From: Streptomyces griseorubiginosus
GTDB lineage: Bacteria; Actinomycetota; Actinomycetes; Streptomycetales; Streptomycetaceae
DNA: 64,000 bases
Reading direction: 5' to 3'
Assembly: GCF_001514195.1 (NCBI RefSeq)
Contig: NZ_KQ948738.1
Span: 149,207 to 213,206 of the forward strand
In this document: in pieces, positions 50,658-58,458 of the stretch
How the letters are laid out: each line of letters starts with the position of its first letter
How positions within the stretch are numbered: the first letter of the stretch is position 1
Position numbers and translations under genes: made by a program
The notes under the pieces: generated by a model
What the model was told of the DNA's origin: nothing
What the model saw: the letters and a program-made list of their open reading frames with translations, nothing else
Database searches by the model: none

Positions 50658-51350
50658 ATGACTGCCGTCCTCTTCGACTTCTCGGGCACCCTCTTCCGGA
50701 TCGAGTCCACCGAGTCCTGGTTGCAGGCCGTCCTCGACGAGGCGGGACTCACCCTCGGCGAGGCCGAGTTGACGCGTGCCGCGCAGGCGCTGGAGAGCGC
50801 GGGGGCGCTGCCCGGCGGGGCGGCGCCCGGGATACCGATGCCTGACGAGGTCGCCGCCGTGTGGGGGGTGCGGGACGAGAGCGCCGAGCTGCACCGGGCG
50901 GCCTACACCGGCCTCTCGCGGCTGGTCCCGCTGCCGGACCCGGCCCTGCACGACGCCCTGTACGAACGGCACATGTCCCCCGCCGCCTGGCAGCCGTACC
51001 CCGACGCCGCCGAGGTGCTGCGGACGCTGCGCGAGCGCGGGATCGGGGTGGGTGTGGTCAGCAACATCGGCTGGGACCTGCGGCCCGTCTTCCGGGCGCA
51101 CGGCCTCGATCCGTACGTCGACGCGTATGTGCTGTCGTACGAGCACGGCGTCCAGAAGCCGGACGTCAGGCTCTTCAAGACGGCCTGCGCGGCGCTCGGC
51201 GTCGAGCCGGGGGACGTGCTGATGGTCGGCGACGACCGGCGGGCGGACGGCGGTGCGGCGGCCCTGGGCTGCGGGGTGCACTTCGTGGACCATCTGCCGG
51301 TGGCGGGCCGCCCTGACGGGCTGCGGCCGGTCCTGGATCTGGTGGGCTGA
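50658..51350 (+). CDS. HAD family hydrolase with DFSGT motif
   Basis: 230-residue haloacid-dehalogenase-superfamily phosphatase-like protein. Motif I reads VLFDFSGTLF, so the nucleophile Asp (about residue 7) is present but the usual acid/base Asp two residues later is Ser. Motif II is VGVVSNIGWD, motif III the Lys in HGVQKPDVRLF (about 172), and motif IV MVGDDRRADGGAA. The cap is helical (about residues 18-115). The Ser at position +2 occurs in other actinobacterial HADs and may favour transferase or slow phosphatase chemistry. A TAAGAT element six bases before the ATG suggests leaderless transcription. Confidence 0.9.
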   Translation: MTAVLFDFSGTLFRIESTESWLQAVLDEAGLTLGEAELTRAAQALESAGALPGGAAPGIPMPDEVAAVWGVRDESAELHRAAYTGLSRLVPLPDPALHDALYERHMSPAAWQPYPDAAEVLRTLRERGIGVGVVSNIGWDLRPVFRAHGLDPYVDAYVLSYEHGVQKPDVRLFKTACAALGVEPGDVLMVGDDRRADGGAAALGCGVHFVDHLPVAGRPDGLRPVLDLVG

Positions 51351-51533
51351 GAGACCGGGTTGGCGCCCGGAAATCGACGACCGAAAACGGGGCGGTCACC
51401 CCGCCAGGAAGGTCGCCTGAGGCCACTAATGGGGCATAAGCTCGCCCGCCCTGGACGATCCCCCGCGTCGCCCAGAGCAGGCGGCAGCCGGAACAGGCCT
51501 TTCGCGGGCCTGCCCCGATGCGCTGAGTATAGT

Positions 51534-51546
51534 TGGCTGATAGCCA
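51534..51546. promoter_or_regulatory. Palindrome TGGCT-GAT-AGCCA next to a TATAGT -10
   Basis: Perfect 5-bp arms right after TATAGT (51528-51533), 19 bp before the TetR ATG. This is a likely autoregulatory operator that overlaps the transcription start. A CAGGCC/GGCCTG hairpin (about 51494-51512) lies just upstream and may end the HAD transcript. Confidence 0.6.
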
Positions 51547-51565
51547 GTCAACGCAGGAGTTAAGC

Positions 51566-52240
51566 ATGTCCCCGCGCAGCGCCTCGGTCAATGAAGAGTT
51601 GCGCCGCCGTTCCCGGGAGCGGCTCCTGCGGGCGGCCATCGAGCTGGTCTCCGAGCGCGGCTACGAGGCCACGACCCTCGGCGACATCGCGGACCGGGCG
51701 GGTTCGGCGCGCGGTCTGGTGTCGTACTACTTCCCCGGCAAGCGCCGGCTGGTGCAGTCCGCCGTGCACCGGCTCATGCACCGCACGCTGGAGGAGGCCC
51801 TGGAACGCGAGCCGCGGACCGAGGACGGCCGGGAGCGGATGGCTCGGGCCATCGACGCCGTCCTGGGCCTGGCCCGGGACCGGACCGTGCTGATGCGTCA
51901 GCACATGGCCGGCCTGCTCGACACCGACGGCTTCGTGGAGTGCCCGGAGCAGCAGCGCCTGGCCGAACTGCTGCGCGACACCATGGAGCGGCACGGCTCC
52001 CAGACGGTCGAGACCGACTATCCGATGCTGCGCTCCCAGCTCATGGGCGCGGTCTACGCCATGGTCGTCCCCAACGTCCCGATGCCTCTCGCGACCCTGC
52101 GCGCCGAGCTGTTCACGCGGTACCGGCTCGACTGGGAGCAGGGCGTCCCGCCGGGCACCGAGATGCCCGGCGGGACGTGTGACGCGGATCTGTCGCGGTA
52201 CTTCGATACGGGCCCGGAGCCCGGGGATCAGTCGAAGTAG
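51566..52240 (+). CDS. TetR family transcriptional regulator
   Basis: 224-residue regulator. The helix-turn-helix is at about residues 17-63 (RERLLRAAIELVSERGYEATTLGDIADRAGSARGLVSYYFPGKRRL). The ligand domain is helical with a hydrophobic YPMLRSQLMGAVYAMVVPNVPMPL stretch. ATG 51566 has CAGGAG seven bases upstream. The TGGCT palindrome and TATAGT element just upstream indicate autoregulation. Its last 13 bp overlap the end of the convergent LVIVD-protein gene. The target genes are unknown; no divergent neighbour is present. Confidence 0.92.
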   Translation: MSPRSASVNEELRRRSRERLLRAAIELVSERGYEATTLGDIADRAGSARGLVSYYFPGKRRLVQSAVHRLMHRTLEEALEREPRTEDGRERMARAIDAVLGLARDRTVLMRQHMAGLLDTDGFVECPEQQRLAELLRDTMERHGSQTVETDYPMLRSQLMGAVYAMVVPNVPMPLATLRAELFTRYRLDWEQGVPPGTEMPGGTCDADLSRYFDTGPEPGDQSK

Positions 52241-53730
52241 TCCGGCTGCGTCTGGACGTTGAGCTCCCCGAGCCGCACCTTCCTGGCCGGATCCGTCCGC
52301 TTGTCGCTGAGCTTCAGGACGTCGAAGCCTTTGACGATGTCGTTGGAGTAGATGTAGCCGTTGTAGTAGTACGCCGACCAGGCCCCGCCGGTCTGCATGG
52401 TGGTCGTGCTGAGCGGACCGCGCTCGAAGTAGGCGATCTCCCGCGGCTTCGACGAGTCGGTGAAGTCCCAGACGGACACGCCACCCTGGTACCACGCCTG
52501 GACCATGAGGTCCTTGCCCTTGACCGGGATCAGCGAGCCGTTGTGGGCGACGCAGTTCTCGGTGTCGGCCTGGTGGCGGGGGATCTTGTAGTAGCTGCGG
52601 AAGACGAGCTTGCGCTTGTCGCCCTTGCCGACGATGTCGTAGATGCCGTCGGCGCCGCGGTTCGGGCCGATCGCCGCGTTGCAGGTGGCCGCACCGCCGC
52701 CGCCCAACTCGTCGGTGAAGACGACCTTGTTCGCCTTCTGGTTGAAGGTCGCCGAGTGCCAGAACGCGAAGTTCACGTTGTCCTGCACCCGGTCGATGAC
52801 CTTCGGGTGCTCCGGGTCCTTGATGGAGAACAGGATGCCGTCACCCATGCAGGCACCCGCCGCGAGGTCCTTGTCCGGGAGCACGGTGATGTCGTGGCAG
52901 CCGGTCGTCTTGGAGACGCCGGGGTTGGTGGGTGCGCCGGGGTTGCCGCCGCCGTCGGGGCCCTCACCCGGGAAGAGCACCGGGAAGTTCACGACCGCCG
53001 CCTGCTCGGGGGCGTTGCGCGGCACCTTGATGACCGAGATGCCGTCGTGCGGGGGCTGGCAGTCGGGGTAGGCGGCGTTCGGGGAGTACGAGGAGACGTA
53101 GAGGTAGACGTCCCTGCGCTCCGGCACCAGCGTGTGGGTGTGCGAGCCGCAGGCGGTCTCCACGGCGGCGACGTACTTCGGGTTGCGCTTGTCGCTGATG
53201 TCGAAGACCTTCATGCCCTCCCAGGAGGACTTCTCCGTCACCGGCTGGGTGGTGCTGTTGCAACTGCTGTCGCTGCGCGAGGAGTCGGTGGAGAGGAACA
53301 ACAGGTTCCCCGAGACGGAGATGTCGTTCTGGGAGCCGGGGCACAGCACCTGGGCGATCGTCTTCGGCGCCTTCGGGTTGCTGATGTCGAAGATGCGGAA
53401 GCCGTCGTAGTTGCCGGCGAACGCGTACCGGCCCTGGAAGGCCAGGTCCGAATTGGTGCCGGGCAGTGCGTCCTTGGGGACGTTGACGAGGTGTTCGATG
53501 TTGGCGGAGTGGACGATCTCGTCCTGGCCGGGGATCTCGCCGTCGGCTATCGCCGCGCGCACCTCGGCCTCGGCGCTCCTGGACACCCCCTTGCTCGCGG
53601 CCGGCCCGTCCCCGGGGTCGGGGGTCGCGACGGCCGGACCGGCGGTCAGCAGAGCGGCCAGGAGGCCCGCGGCGGCCGCGGCAACTCCCAGACGTCTGTG
53701 CCGGGTTCGGGACTCATTCAACAGGATCAC
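52228..53730 (-). CDS. Secreted LVIVD repeat beta-propeller-like protein
   Basis: 500-residue exported protein. The Sec signal peptide is about residues 1-35 (basic RTRHRRLG, hydrophobic core, then AVATP). The mature protein has repeated blades with IFDISNPKAPKTIAQVL, VFDISDKRNPKYVAAVE and related lines, the LVIVD-repeat pattern predicted to form a beta-propeller. Cysteines (for example CPGSQND, TACGSHTHT, CQPPHDG, TGCHD, ENCVAHNG) may form disulfides. Function unknown. GTG 53730 has GGGAGGA six bases upstream. It is divergent from a DUF305 lipoprotein; the two are frequent neighbours in Streptomyces and may interact outside the cell. Confidence 0.87.
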   Translation of the reverse strand: MILLNESRTRHRRLGVAAAAAGLLAALLTAGPAVATPDPGDGPAASKGVSRSAEAEVRAAIADGEIPGQDEIVHSANIEHLVNVPKDALPGTNSDLAFQGRYAFAGNYDGFRIFDISNPKAPKTIAQVLCPGSQNDISVSGNLLFLSTDSSRSDSSCNSTTQPVTEKSSWEGMKVFDISDKRNPKYVAAVETACGSHTHTLVPERRDVYLYVSSYSPNAAYPDCQPPHDGISVIKVPRNAPEQAAVVNFPVLFPGEGPDGGGNPGAPTNPGVSKTTGCHDITVLPDKDLAAGACMGDGILFSIKDPEHPKVIDRVQDNVNFAFWHSATFNQKANKVVFTDELGGGGAATCNAAIGPNRGADGIYDIVGKGDKRKLVFRSYYKIPRHQADTENCVAHNGSLIPVKGKDLMVQAWYQGGVSVWDFTDSSKPREIAYFERGPLSTTTMQTGGAWSAYYYNGYIYSNDIVKGFDVLKLSDKRTDPARKVRLGELNVQTQPDYFD

Positions 53731-53840
53731 TGTTTCCTCCCTGTGCCGTTCATGTGGAACGGTTCACGCGTCACCGCAGTATCGTCTGCACCATGCACAG
53801 ATCAACAGAGGGCAACGAACCTGTAATGAGAGGACCATGG

Positions 53841-54494
53841 GTGAGTACTGTGCTTTTCGGCCGTGTGCCGTTCGTGACGGCCGTCCTGGCAGCCGTCGCA
53901 GCCCTGGCCCTCGCGGGCTGCGACTCCGACGCGGACCCCAAGTCGGCCTCGGCGACCGGGCCTTCGGTGCTGGTGCCGGGCAAGCCGGGTGAGGCGAACC
54001 GCACGCTCTCCGCGCAGGACGCGGAGGAACAGCGCGCCGACGACGACACCCCCAACTCGGCGGACGTCTCGTACGCCCGGATGATGATCACGCACCACGC
54101 CCAGGCCCTGGACATGACCGAACTGGTCCCGCAGCGGGCCGAGTCGGCGCAGCTCAAGGCCCTCGCCGAGCGGATCCAGGCCGCCCAGGGGCCGGAGATC
54201 GAGGCGATGAGGGCCTGGCTGAAGCAGCACGGCAAGTCCGAGAAGAGCGACGGGCACCTGCACGCCGCGATGCCCGGCATGGCGAGCGCATCACAGCTGA
54301 AGAACCTGCGCGCGGCGAAGGGGAAGGCGTTCGACGAGCTCTTCCTCACGCTGATGATCACTCACCACCAGGGGGCGATCACCATGGCGACGGAGGTGAA
54401 GGGGCAGGGCAACAACATCCGGATCGAGGAGATGGCGGACGACGTGGTGGCCCAGCAGACGAGCGAGATCAACCGGATGCGGGACATGCTCTGA
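53841..54494 (+). CDS. DUF305 family lipoprotein
   Basis: 217-residue exported protein. With start GTG 53841 the N-terminus (VSTVLFGRVPFVTAVLAAVAALALAGC) is a lipoprotein signal with lipobox LAGC at about residue 27; GTG 53841 has AGAGGA six bases upstream, while ATG 53793 and ATG 53826 are longer alternatives. The DUF305 domain (about residues 75-215) shows the family's two metal-like motifs: ARMMITHHAQALDMTELV and FLTLMITHHQGAITMATEV. The His pairs are thought to bind metal, possibly copper, but this is not shown here. It is divergent from the LVIVD protein. Confidence 0.92.
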   Translation: MSTVLFGRVPFVTAVLAAVAALALAGCDSDADPKSASATGPSVLVPGKPGEANRTLSAQDAEEQRADDDTPNSADVSYARMMITHHAQALDMTELVPQRAESAQLKALAERIQAAQGPEIEAMRAWLKQHGKSEKSDGHLHAAMPGMASASQLKNLRAAKGKAFDELFLTLMITHHQGAITMATEVKGQGNNIRIEEMADDVVAQQTSEINRMRDML

Positions 54495-54552
54495 GCCCCG
54501 CGCCCGACGAGACCGCCCGACGGGGCCGCCCGGGACTGCCCGACGAAGCCGC

Positions 54553-55074
54553 TCAGCGCCGGGCGTGACGCGGCGTCAGGAAGCCTGCGTCGCGCGCCTG
54601 CGAGATGAGCCGGAGCGACTTGCGGCGACTGTGCCCGGTCGCGCACATCACCGCGAGGACCGGGTCGACGCCGTCCTCCTGGGCGGCCCGGTACTCCTGC
54701 GCGATCAGCCAGCGCCCCTCGATCCCGCGGGGCCAGGCCGGGCGGGCGCGGCGCGGCCCGGCCGCCTCTCCATCGGTGGCCTCCGCCCCGGGCTCCCTGC
54801 CGCACGCCTCGAACAGCGGCCCTTCGATCCAGTCGGCGAGCACCCCCAGGTCGTCGAGCGACAGCGCGGGCTGCGCCCGGACGTCCTCCAGGGACACACC
54901 GTTCTCGGTCACGACCGCGAGCGTGTCCACCCTGGCGCCGTCGGCGAAGGCCAGCCGGACGTGGAACCACGCCGTCGCGCCCCCGTCCTCCCGCACTTCC
55001 CACGCGGGCCACACGGACACGCTGCCGTCCGTCGGACAACGATCAGAAAGATTAAGAAAGGATGCTTCTAGCAC
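54553..55074 (-). CDS. DUF6214-like hypothetical protein
   Basis: 173-residue soluble protein. The N-terminal half (WPAWEVREDGGATAWFHVRLAFADGARVDTLAVVTENGVSLEDV) looks like a small beta domain. The middle is Pro/Arg/Ala-rich. The C-terminal part GVDPVLAVMCATGHSRRKSLRLISQARDAGFLTPRHARR resembles a helix-turn-helix, so it may bind DNA. I recall this layout as DUF6214 of Streptomyces; function unknown. Start TTG/ATG near 55074 is uncertain; the ATG at 55074 is listed. The upstream stretch to 55209 is AT-rich and divergent from the ferredoxin reductase gene. Confidence 0.65.
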   Translation of the reverse strand: MLEASFLNLSDRCPTDGSVSVWPAWEVREDGGATAWFHVRLAFADGARVDTLAVVTENGVSLEDVRAQPALSLDDLGVLADWIEGPLFEACGREPGAEATDGEAAGPRRARPAWPRGIEGRWLIAQEYRAAQEDGVDPVLAVMCATGHSRRKSLRLISQARDAGFLTPRHARR

Positions 55075-55209
55075 ACACGCAACGTAACCGCATGATCACA
55101 TTCCATACGAACGGACACGCACGCCGAGGTCCCTCCGGCACCCTGTCAGAGCAGCTCCGGCGGTGCGATCCTGGGGGTGTCAGCGACTCCTCTCGTAAGG
55201 AGTTCAGCC

Positions 55210-56574
55210 GTGCTGCGTGTCGCCGTCATCGGCTCCGGGCCCAGCGGCTGCTACACCGCCCAGAGTCTCGTCCAGCAGGACCCCGACGTGCTCGTGGACG
55301 TCCTGGACCGGCTGCCCTGCCCCTACGGCCTGGTGCGCTACGGCGTGGCACCGGACCACGAGAAGATCAAGTCGCTCCAGAACACCCTGCGCACCGTCCT
55401 GGAGCACGACCGGGTGCGGTTCCTCGGCGGAGTCGGGATCGGTCCGGGCGGAGTGCCCGCCGCGCGGCTGCGCGAGCTGTACCACGCGGTGGTCCACTGC
55501 GTGGGCGCCGCCACCGACCGCCGTCTGGGCATCCCGGGCGAGGACCTGCCGGGCAGCTGGTCGGCGACGGAGTTCGTGTCCTGGTACAGCGCGCATCCAG
55601 ACTCCACGGCCGACGGTTTCGTCGCCGGCGCCCGCTCGGCGGTGGTGATCGGCGTGGGCAACGTGGCGGTCGACGTGACCCGGATGCTGGCGCGCGGGGC
55701 GACGGAGCTCAGCGCCACCGACATCCCGCAGTCCGCGCTGACCGCCCTGGCGGCGAGCAGGGTGGCCGACGTCCACATGGTGGGCCGGCGCGGCCCCTCC
55801 CAGGCCCGCTTCACCACGAAGGAGCTGCGTGAGCTGGGCTCGCTGCCTGGCGTCGAAGTGGCGGTGCGGGAGGACGAGTTGGCACGGGACCCGGCGTATC
55901 CGGATCCCGCTTCCCTGCCCGCGCCGCAGCGCCGGAACGTGGAGGTGCTGCGGGGCTGGGCTGGGGCCGCCCCGCGGCCGGCACCCCGCACGATCTCGTT
56001 GCGCTTCTTCCTCCGCCCGGTCGAACTCCTCGCCGACGGCGGCCGGGTGGGCGCGGTCCGCTTCGAACGGACCACGCCGGACGGCAGCGGGGGCGTGCGC
56101 GGGACCGGTGAGTTCGAGGAGATCGAGGCGCAGTTGGTGCTGCGGTCGGTGGGCTACCGGGGCCTGCCGGTGGAGGGACTGCCGTTCGACGAGCAGTGCG
56201 GCACGGTGCCCCACGTCGACGGCCGTGTCGTGCGCGGCTGCTTCGTCATGCGGGGCGAGTACGTGGCCGGCTGGATCAAGCGCGGCCCGACCGGAGTGAT
56301 CGGCACCAACCGCCCGGACGCCAAGGAGACGGTGGCCTCCCTGCTCGAGGACGCCCCCGCCCTCGTAGAGCGCGAACTGCCCGGAGACCCGCTCGACGCG
56401 CTGCGAGCGGACGGAGTCGTGCCGGTGGAATGGGCGGGTTGGTGCGCGATAGAACGCGCGGAGGCGGAGCTGGGCGCGTCCCTGGGCCGGGGCGTGGTGA
56501 AGCTGCCCGACTGGCAGTCCCTGCTGCATGCCGCCCAGGGGATCCCCTCGGAGCACCCGGCAACTCATGGATAA
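55210..56574 (+). CDS. fprA: FprA-type ferredoxin/adrenodoxin-NADP reductase
   Basis: 454-residue FAD- and NADP-binding enzyme of the adrenodoxin-reductase/FprA family. The FAD-binding motif is VAVIGSGPSGCYTAQSL (about residues 4-20), LPCPYGLVRYGVAPDH follows, and the NADP site is ARSAVVIGVGNVAVDVTRML (about 147-166). RRGPSQARFTTKELREL is characteristic. The C-terminal GWIKRGPTGVIGTNRPDAKETV closes the flavin site. GTG 55210 has AAGGAG eight bases upstream. It would reduce ferredoxins for cytochrome P450s or other acceptors. No ferredoxin or P450 gene is close, so the partner is elsewhere. Confidence 0.94.
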   Translation: MLRVAVIGSGPSGCYTAQSLVQQDPDVLVDVLDRLPCPYGLVRYGVAPDHEKIKSLQNTLRTVLEHDRVRFLGGVGIGPGGVPAARLRELYHAVVHCVGAATDRRLGIPGEDLPGSWSATEFVSWYSAHPDSTADGFVAGARSAVVIGVGNVAVDVTRMLARGATELSATDIPQSALTALAASRVADVHMVGRRGPSQARFTTKELRELGSLPGVEVAVREDELARDPAYPDPASLPAPQRRNVEVLRGWAGAAPRPAPRTISLRFFLRPVELLADGGRVGAVRFERTTPDGSGGVRGTGEFEEIEAQLVLRSVGYRGLPVEGLPFDEQCGTVPHVDGRVVRGCFVMRGEYVAGWIKRGPTGVIGTNRPDAKETVASLLEDAPALVERELPGDPLDALRADGVVPVEWAGWCAIERAEAELGASLGRGVVKLPDWQSLLHAAQGIPSEHPATHG

Positions 56575-56619
56575 CACGCCCGAAATCAACAAACTGTGCA
56601 AGGAGCTTACGGTCCCCCC

Positions 56620-58032
56620 ATGACCCAGCACCCCGCCATGCCTCCGCACCCCGTCATGACCAAGCACCCCGTCGACGAAGTCCCCCCGGTCCGGCAGCTC
56701 GCCGCCTTCGGCCTCCAGCACGTGCTCGCGATGTACGCCGGCGCGGTCGCCGTCCCCCTGATCGTCGGCAGTGCGATGAAGCTGTCGCCCGCCGACCTCG
56801 CGTACCTCATCACGGCCGACCTCCTGGTGTGCGGCATCGCCACACTCATCCAGTGCGTCGGCTTCTGGCGCTTCGGCGTACGGCTCCCCATCATGCAGGG
56901 CTGCACCTTCGCGGCCGTGTCACCGATGGTGCTGATCGGTACGACCGGCGGCGGACTGCCCGCGATCTACGGCTCGGTGATCGTCGCCGGACTGGCGATC
57001 ATGCTGCTCGCACCGGTCTTCGGCAGGCTGCTCCGCTTCTTCCCGCCCCTGGTCACCGGCACCGTGATCCTGATCATCGGGATCTCGCTGCTGCCGGTCG
57101 CGGGCAACTGGGTGGCCGGTGGCGCCGGCTCCGCGGACTTCGGCGCACCGAAGAACATCGCGCTGGCCGTGTTCGTGCTGGCGGTGGTGCTGGGTGTGCA
57201 GCGGTTCGCCCCGGCCTTCCTGAGCCGGATCGCCGTACTGATCGGCATCGTGGTGGGTCTCGTGGTGGCCGTGCCCTTCGGGTTCACGGACTTCGACGGG
57301 GTCGGGGACGCCGACTGGGTCGGCATCAGCACTCCGTTCCACTTCGGTGCGCCCACCTTCGAGTTCTCGGCGATCGTGTCGATGCTGGTGGTGGCGCTGG
57401 TGACGATGACCGAGACGACCGGCGACCTGATCGCGGTCGGCGAGATGACGGACCGCAAGGTGCAGCCGCGCTCCCTCGCGGACGGTCTGCGCGCGGACGG
57501 CCTCTCCACCGTGCTCGGTGGCGTCTTCAACACCTTCCCGTACACGGCGTACGCCCAGAACGTCGGCCTCGTCGGCATGACCCGGGTGCGCAGCCGCTGG
57601 GTCGTCGCCACGGCCGGCGGCATCCTGGTGCTGCTGGGACTGCTGCCCAAGCTGGGCGCGGTGGTCGCGGCGATTCCGGCACCCGTGCTCGGAGGCGCGG
57701 GCCTGGTGATGTTCGGGACGGTGGCGGCGAGCGGCCTGAGGACCCTCGCCCAGGTGGACTTCAGGGGCAACAACAACCTGACGGTGGTGGCCGTCTCGGT
57801 CGCTATGGGGGTGCTGCCGGTCGGGGTGCCGACGATCTACGGGAAGTTCCCCGACTGGTTCCAGACGGTGATGAACAGCGGGATCAGCGCGGGCTGTCTG
57901 ACGGCGATCGTGCTGAACCTGCTGTTCAACCACCTTCCCGCGCGGTCCGGTTCAGCCGCTCCCGATCCGGACGGCCTGGCGGGCGGCGGCGTCGAGGAGG
58001 GCGTCGAGAAGCCCCGGGAAGAGATCGTCTAG
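56620..58032 (+). CDS. NCS2 family nucleobase permease (xanthine/uracil)
   Basis: 470-residue polytopic transporter with 12-14 helices of the nucleobase-ascorbate (NCS2) family. Signature residues are GLQHVLAMYAGAVAVP (the QH of helix 1, about residues 32-47), VTMTETTGDLIAVGEMT (the Glu of the substrate site) and QNVGLVGMTRVRSR (the NAT motif QNxGxxxxTR). Such permeases import xanthine, uric acid or uracil with a proton. ATG 56620 has AAGGAG upstream but at a long spacing. Its last 81 bp overlap the convergent ArsR gene. No nucleobase-metabolism gene is adjacent. Confidence 0.92.
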   Translation: MTQHPAMPPHPVMTKHPVDEVPPVRQLAAFGLQHVLAMYAGAVAVPLIVGSAMKLSPADLAYLITADLLVCGIATLIQCVGFWRFGVRLPIMQGCTFAAVSPMVLIGTTGGGLPAIYGSVIVAGLAIMLLAPVFGRLLRFFPPLVTGTVILIIGISLLPVAGNWVAGGAGSADFGAPKNIALAVFVLAVVLGVQRFAPAFLSRIAVLIGIVVGLVVAVPFGFTDFDGVGDADWVGISTPFHFGAPTFEFSAIVSMLVVALVTMTETTGDLIAVGEMTDRKVQPRSLADGLRADGLSTVLGGVFNTFPYTAYAQNVGLVGMTRVRSRWVVATAGGILVLLGLLPKLGAVVAAIPAPVLGGAGLVMFGTVAASGLRTLAQVDFRGNNNLTVVAVSVAMGVLPVGVPTIYGKFPDWFQTVMNSGISAGCLTAIVLNLLFNHLPARSGSAAPDPDGLAGGGVEEGVEKPREEIV

Positions 58033-58305
58033 GTCGTCCGCGCGCAGGCCGTTCATCTTGGCCGTGCCCTGGTAGACCTGGCGGATCACGCCGCTCTCGC
58101 GCAGCACCCGGAAGTGATGGGTGGTCGTCGACTTGGTGACGGGCAGGTCGAAGTGCGAACAGGAGAGCTCGGCGCCGGCGGCGGCGAGCTCCCGCACGAT
58201 CCGCAGACGCATCGGGTCGGAGAGCGCGTGCAGGACGCCCTCCAGGCGGATCTCGTCGCGCTCGGGGTGCGGAAGATCGCGGCTGCTGACAGCGGGGGAG
58301 GTCAC
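57952..58305 (-). CDS. ArsR family transcriptional regulator
   Basis: 117-residue winged-helix repressor. The core is GVLHALSDPMRLRIVRELAAAG, then CSHFDLPVTKSTTTHHFRVLRESGVIRQVYQGTAK (recognition helix about residues 55-70). The single Cys is just before the recognition helix and there is no second one in the classic alpha-3 metal site, so sensing may be of redox or an organic ligand. GTG 58305 is the start. It is divergent from the old yellow enzyme gene, with two TACGA-N6-TCGTA palindromes between. Its 3' end overlaps the NCS2 permease gene by 81 bp on the opposite strand. Confidence 0.92.
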   Translation of the reverse strand: MTSPAVSSRDLPHPERDEIRLEGVLHALSDPMRLRIVRELAAAGAELSCSHFDLPVTKSTTTHHFRVLRESGVIRQVYQGTAKMNGLRADDLDDLFPGLLDALLDAAARQAVRIGSG

Positions 58306-58367
58306 GGCGGCTCACTTCTTCCGGTCCTGCGGGAATCCTTCGGGGAAAGCTGCGGGCGAACCCATAG

Positions 58368-58417
58368 TACGAGAACTCTCGTAGTTTGACATCCGGCGTA
58401 CTACGATGCCTATCGTA
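58368..58417. promoter_or_regulatory. Two ArsR operators
   Basis: TACGAG-AACT-CTCGTA (58368-58383) and TACGAT-GCCT-ATCGTA (58402-58417) are perfect 6-bp-arm palindromes, 34 bp apart, in the divergent ArsR/OYE promoter region. They share the TACGA/TCGTA consensus. Binding by the adjacent ArsR protein is highly likely. Confidence 0.88.
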
Positions 58418-58458
58418 CGAGTCGACCAGCACCGGTCCCGTGACGATTGGAGCCCGCC

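Noticed and set aside
54494..54552. Seventh gene-tail array after the DUF305 gene
   Set aside because: GCCCGACGA-like words recur here but with irregular spacing, and the coding tail is not part of them.
56196..58139. 647-codon plus-strand frame across fprA and the permease
   Set aside because: It is Arg/Pro-rich with no motif, in a different frame from both well-supported genes.
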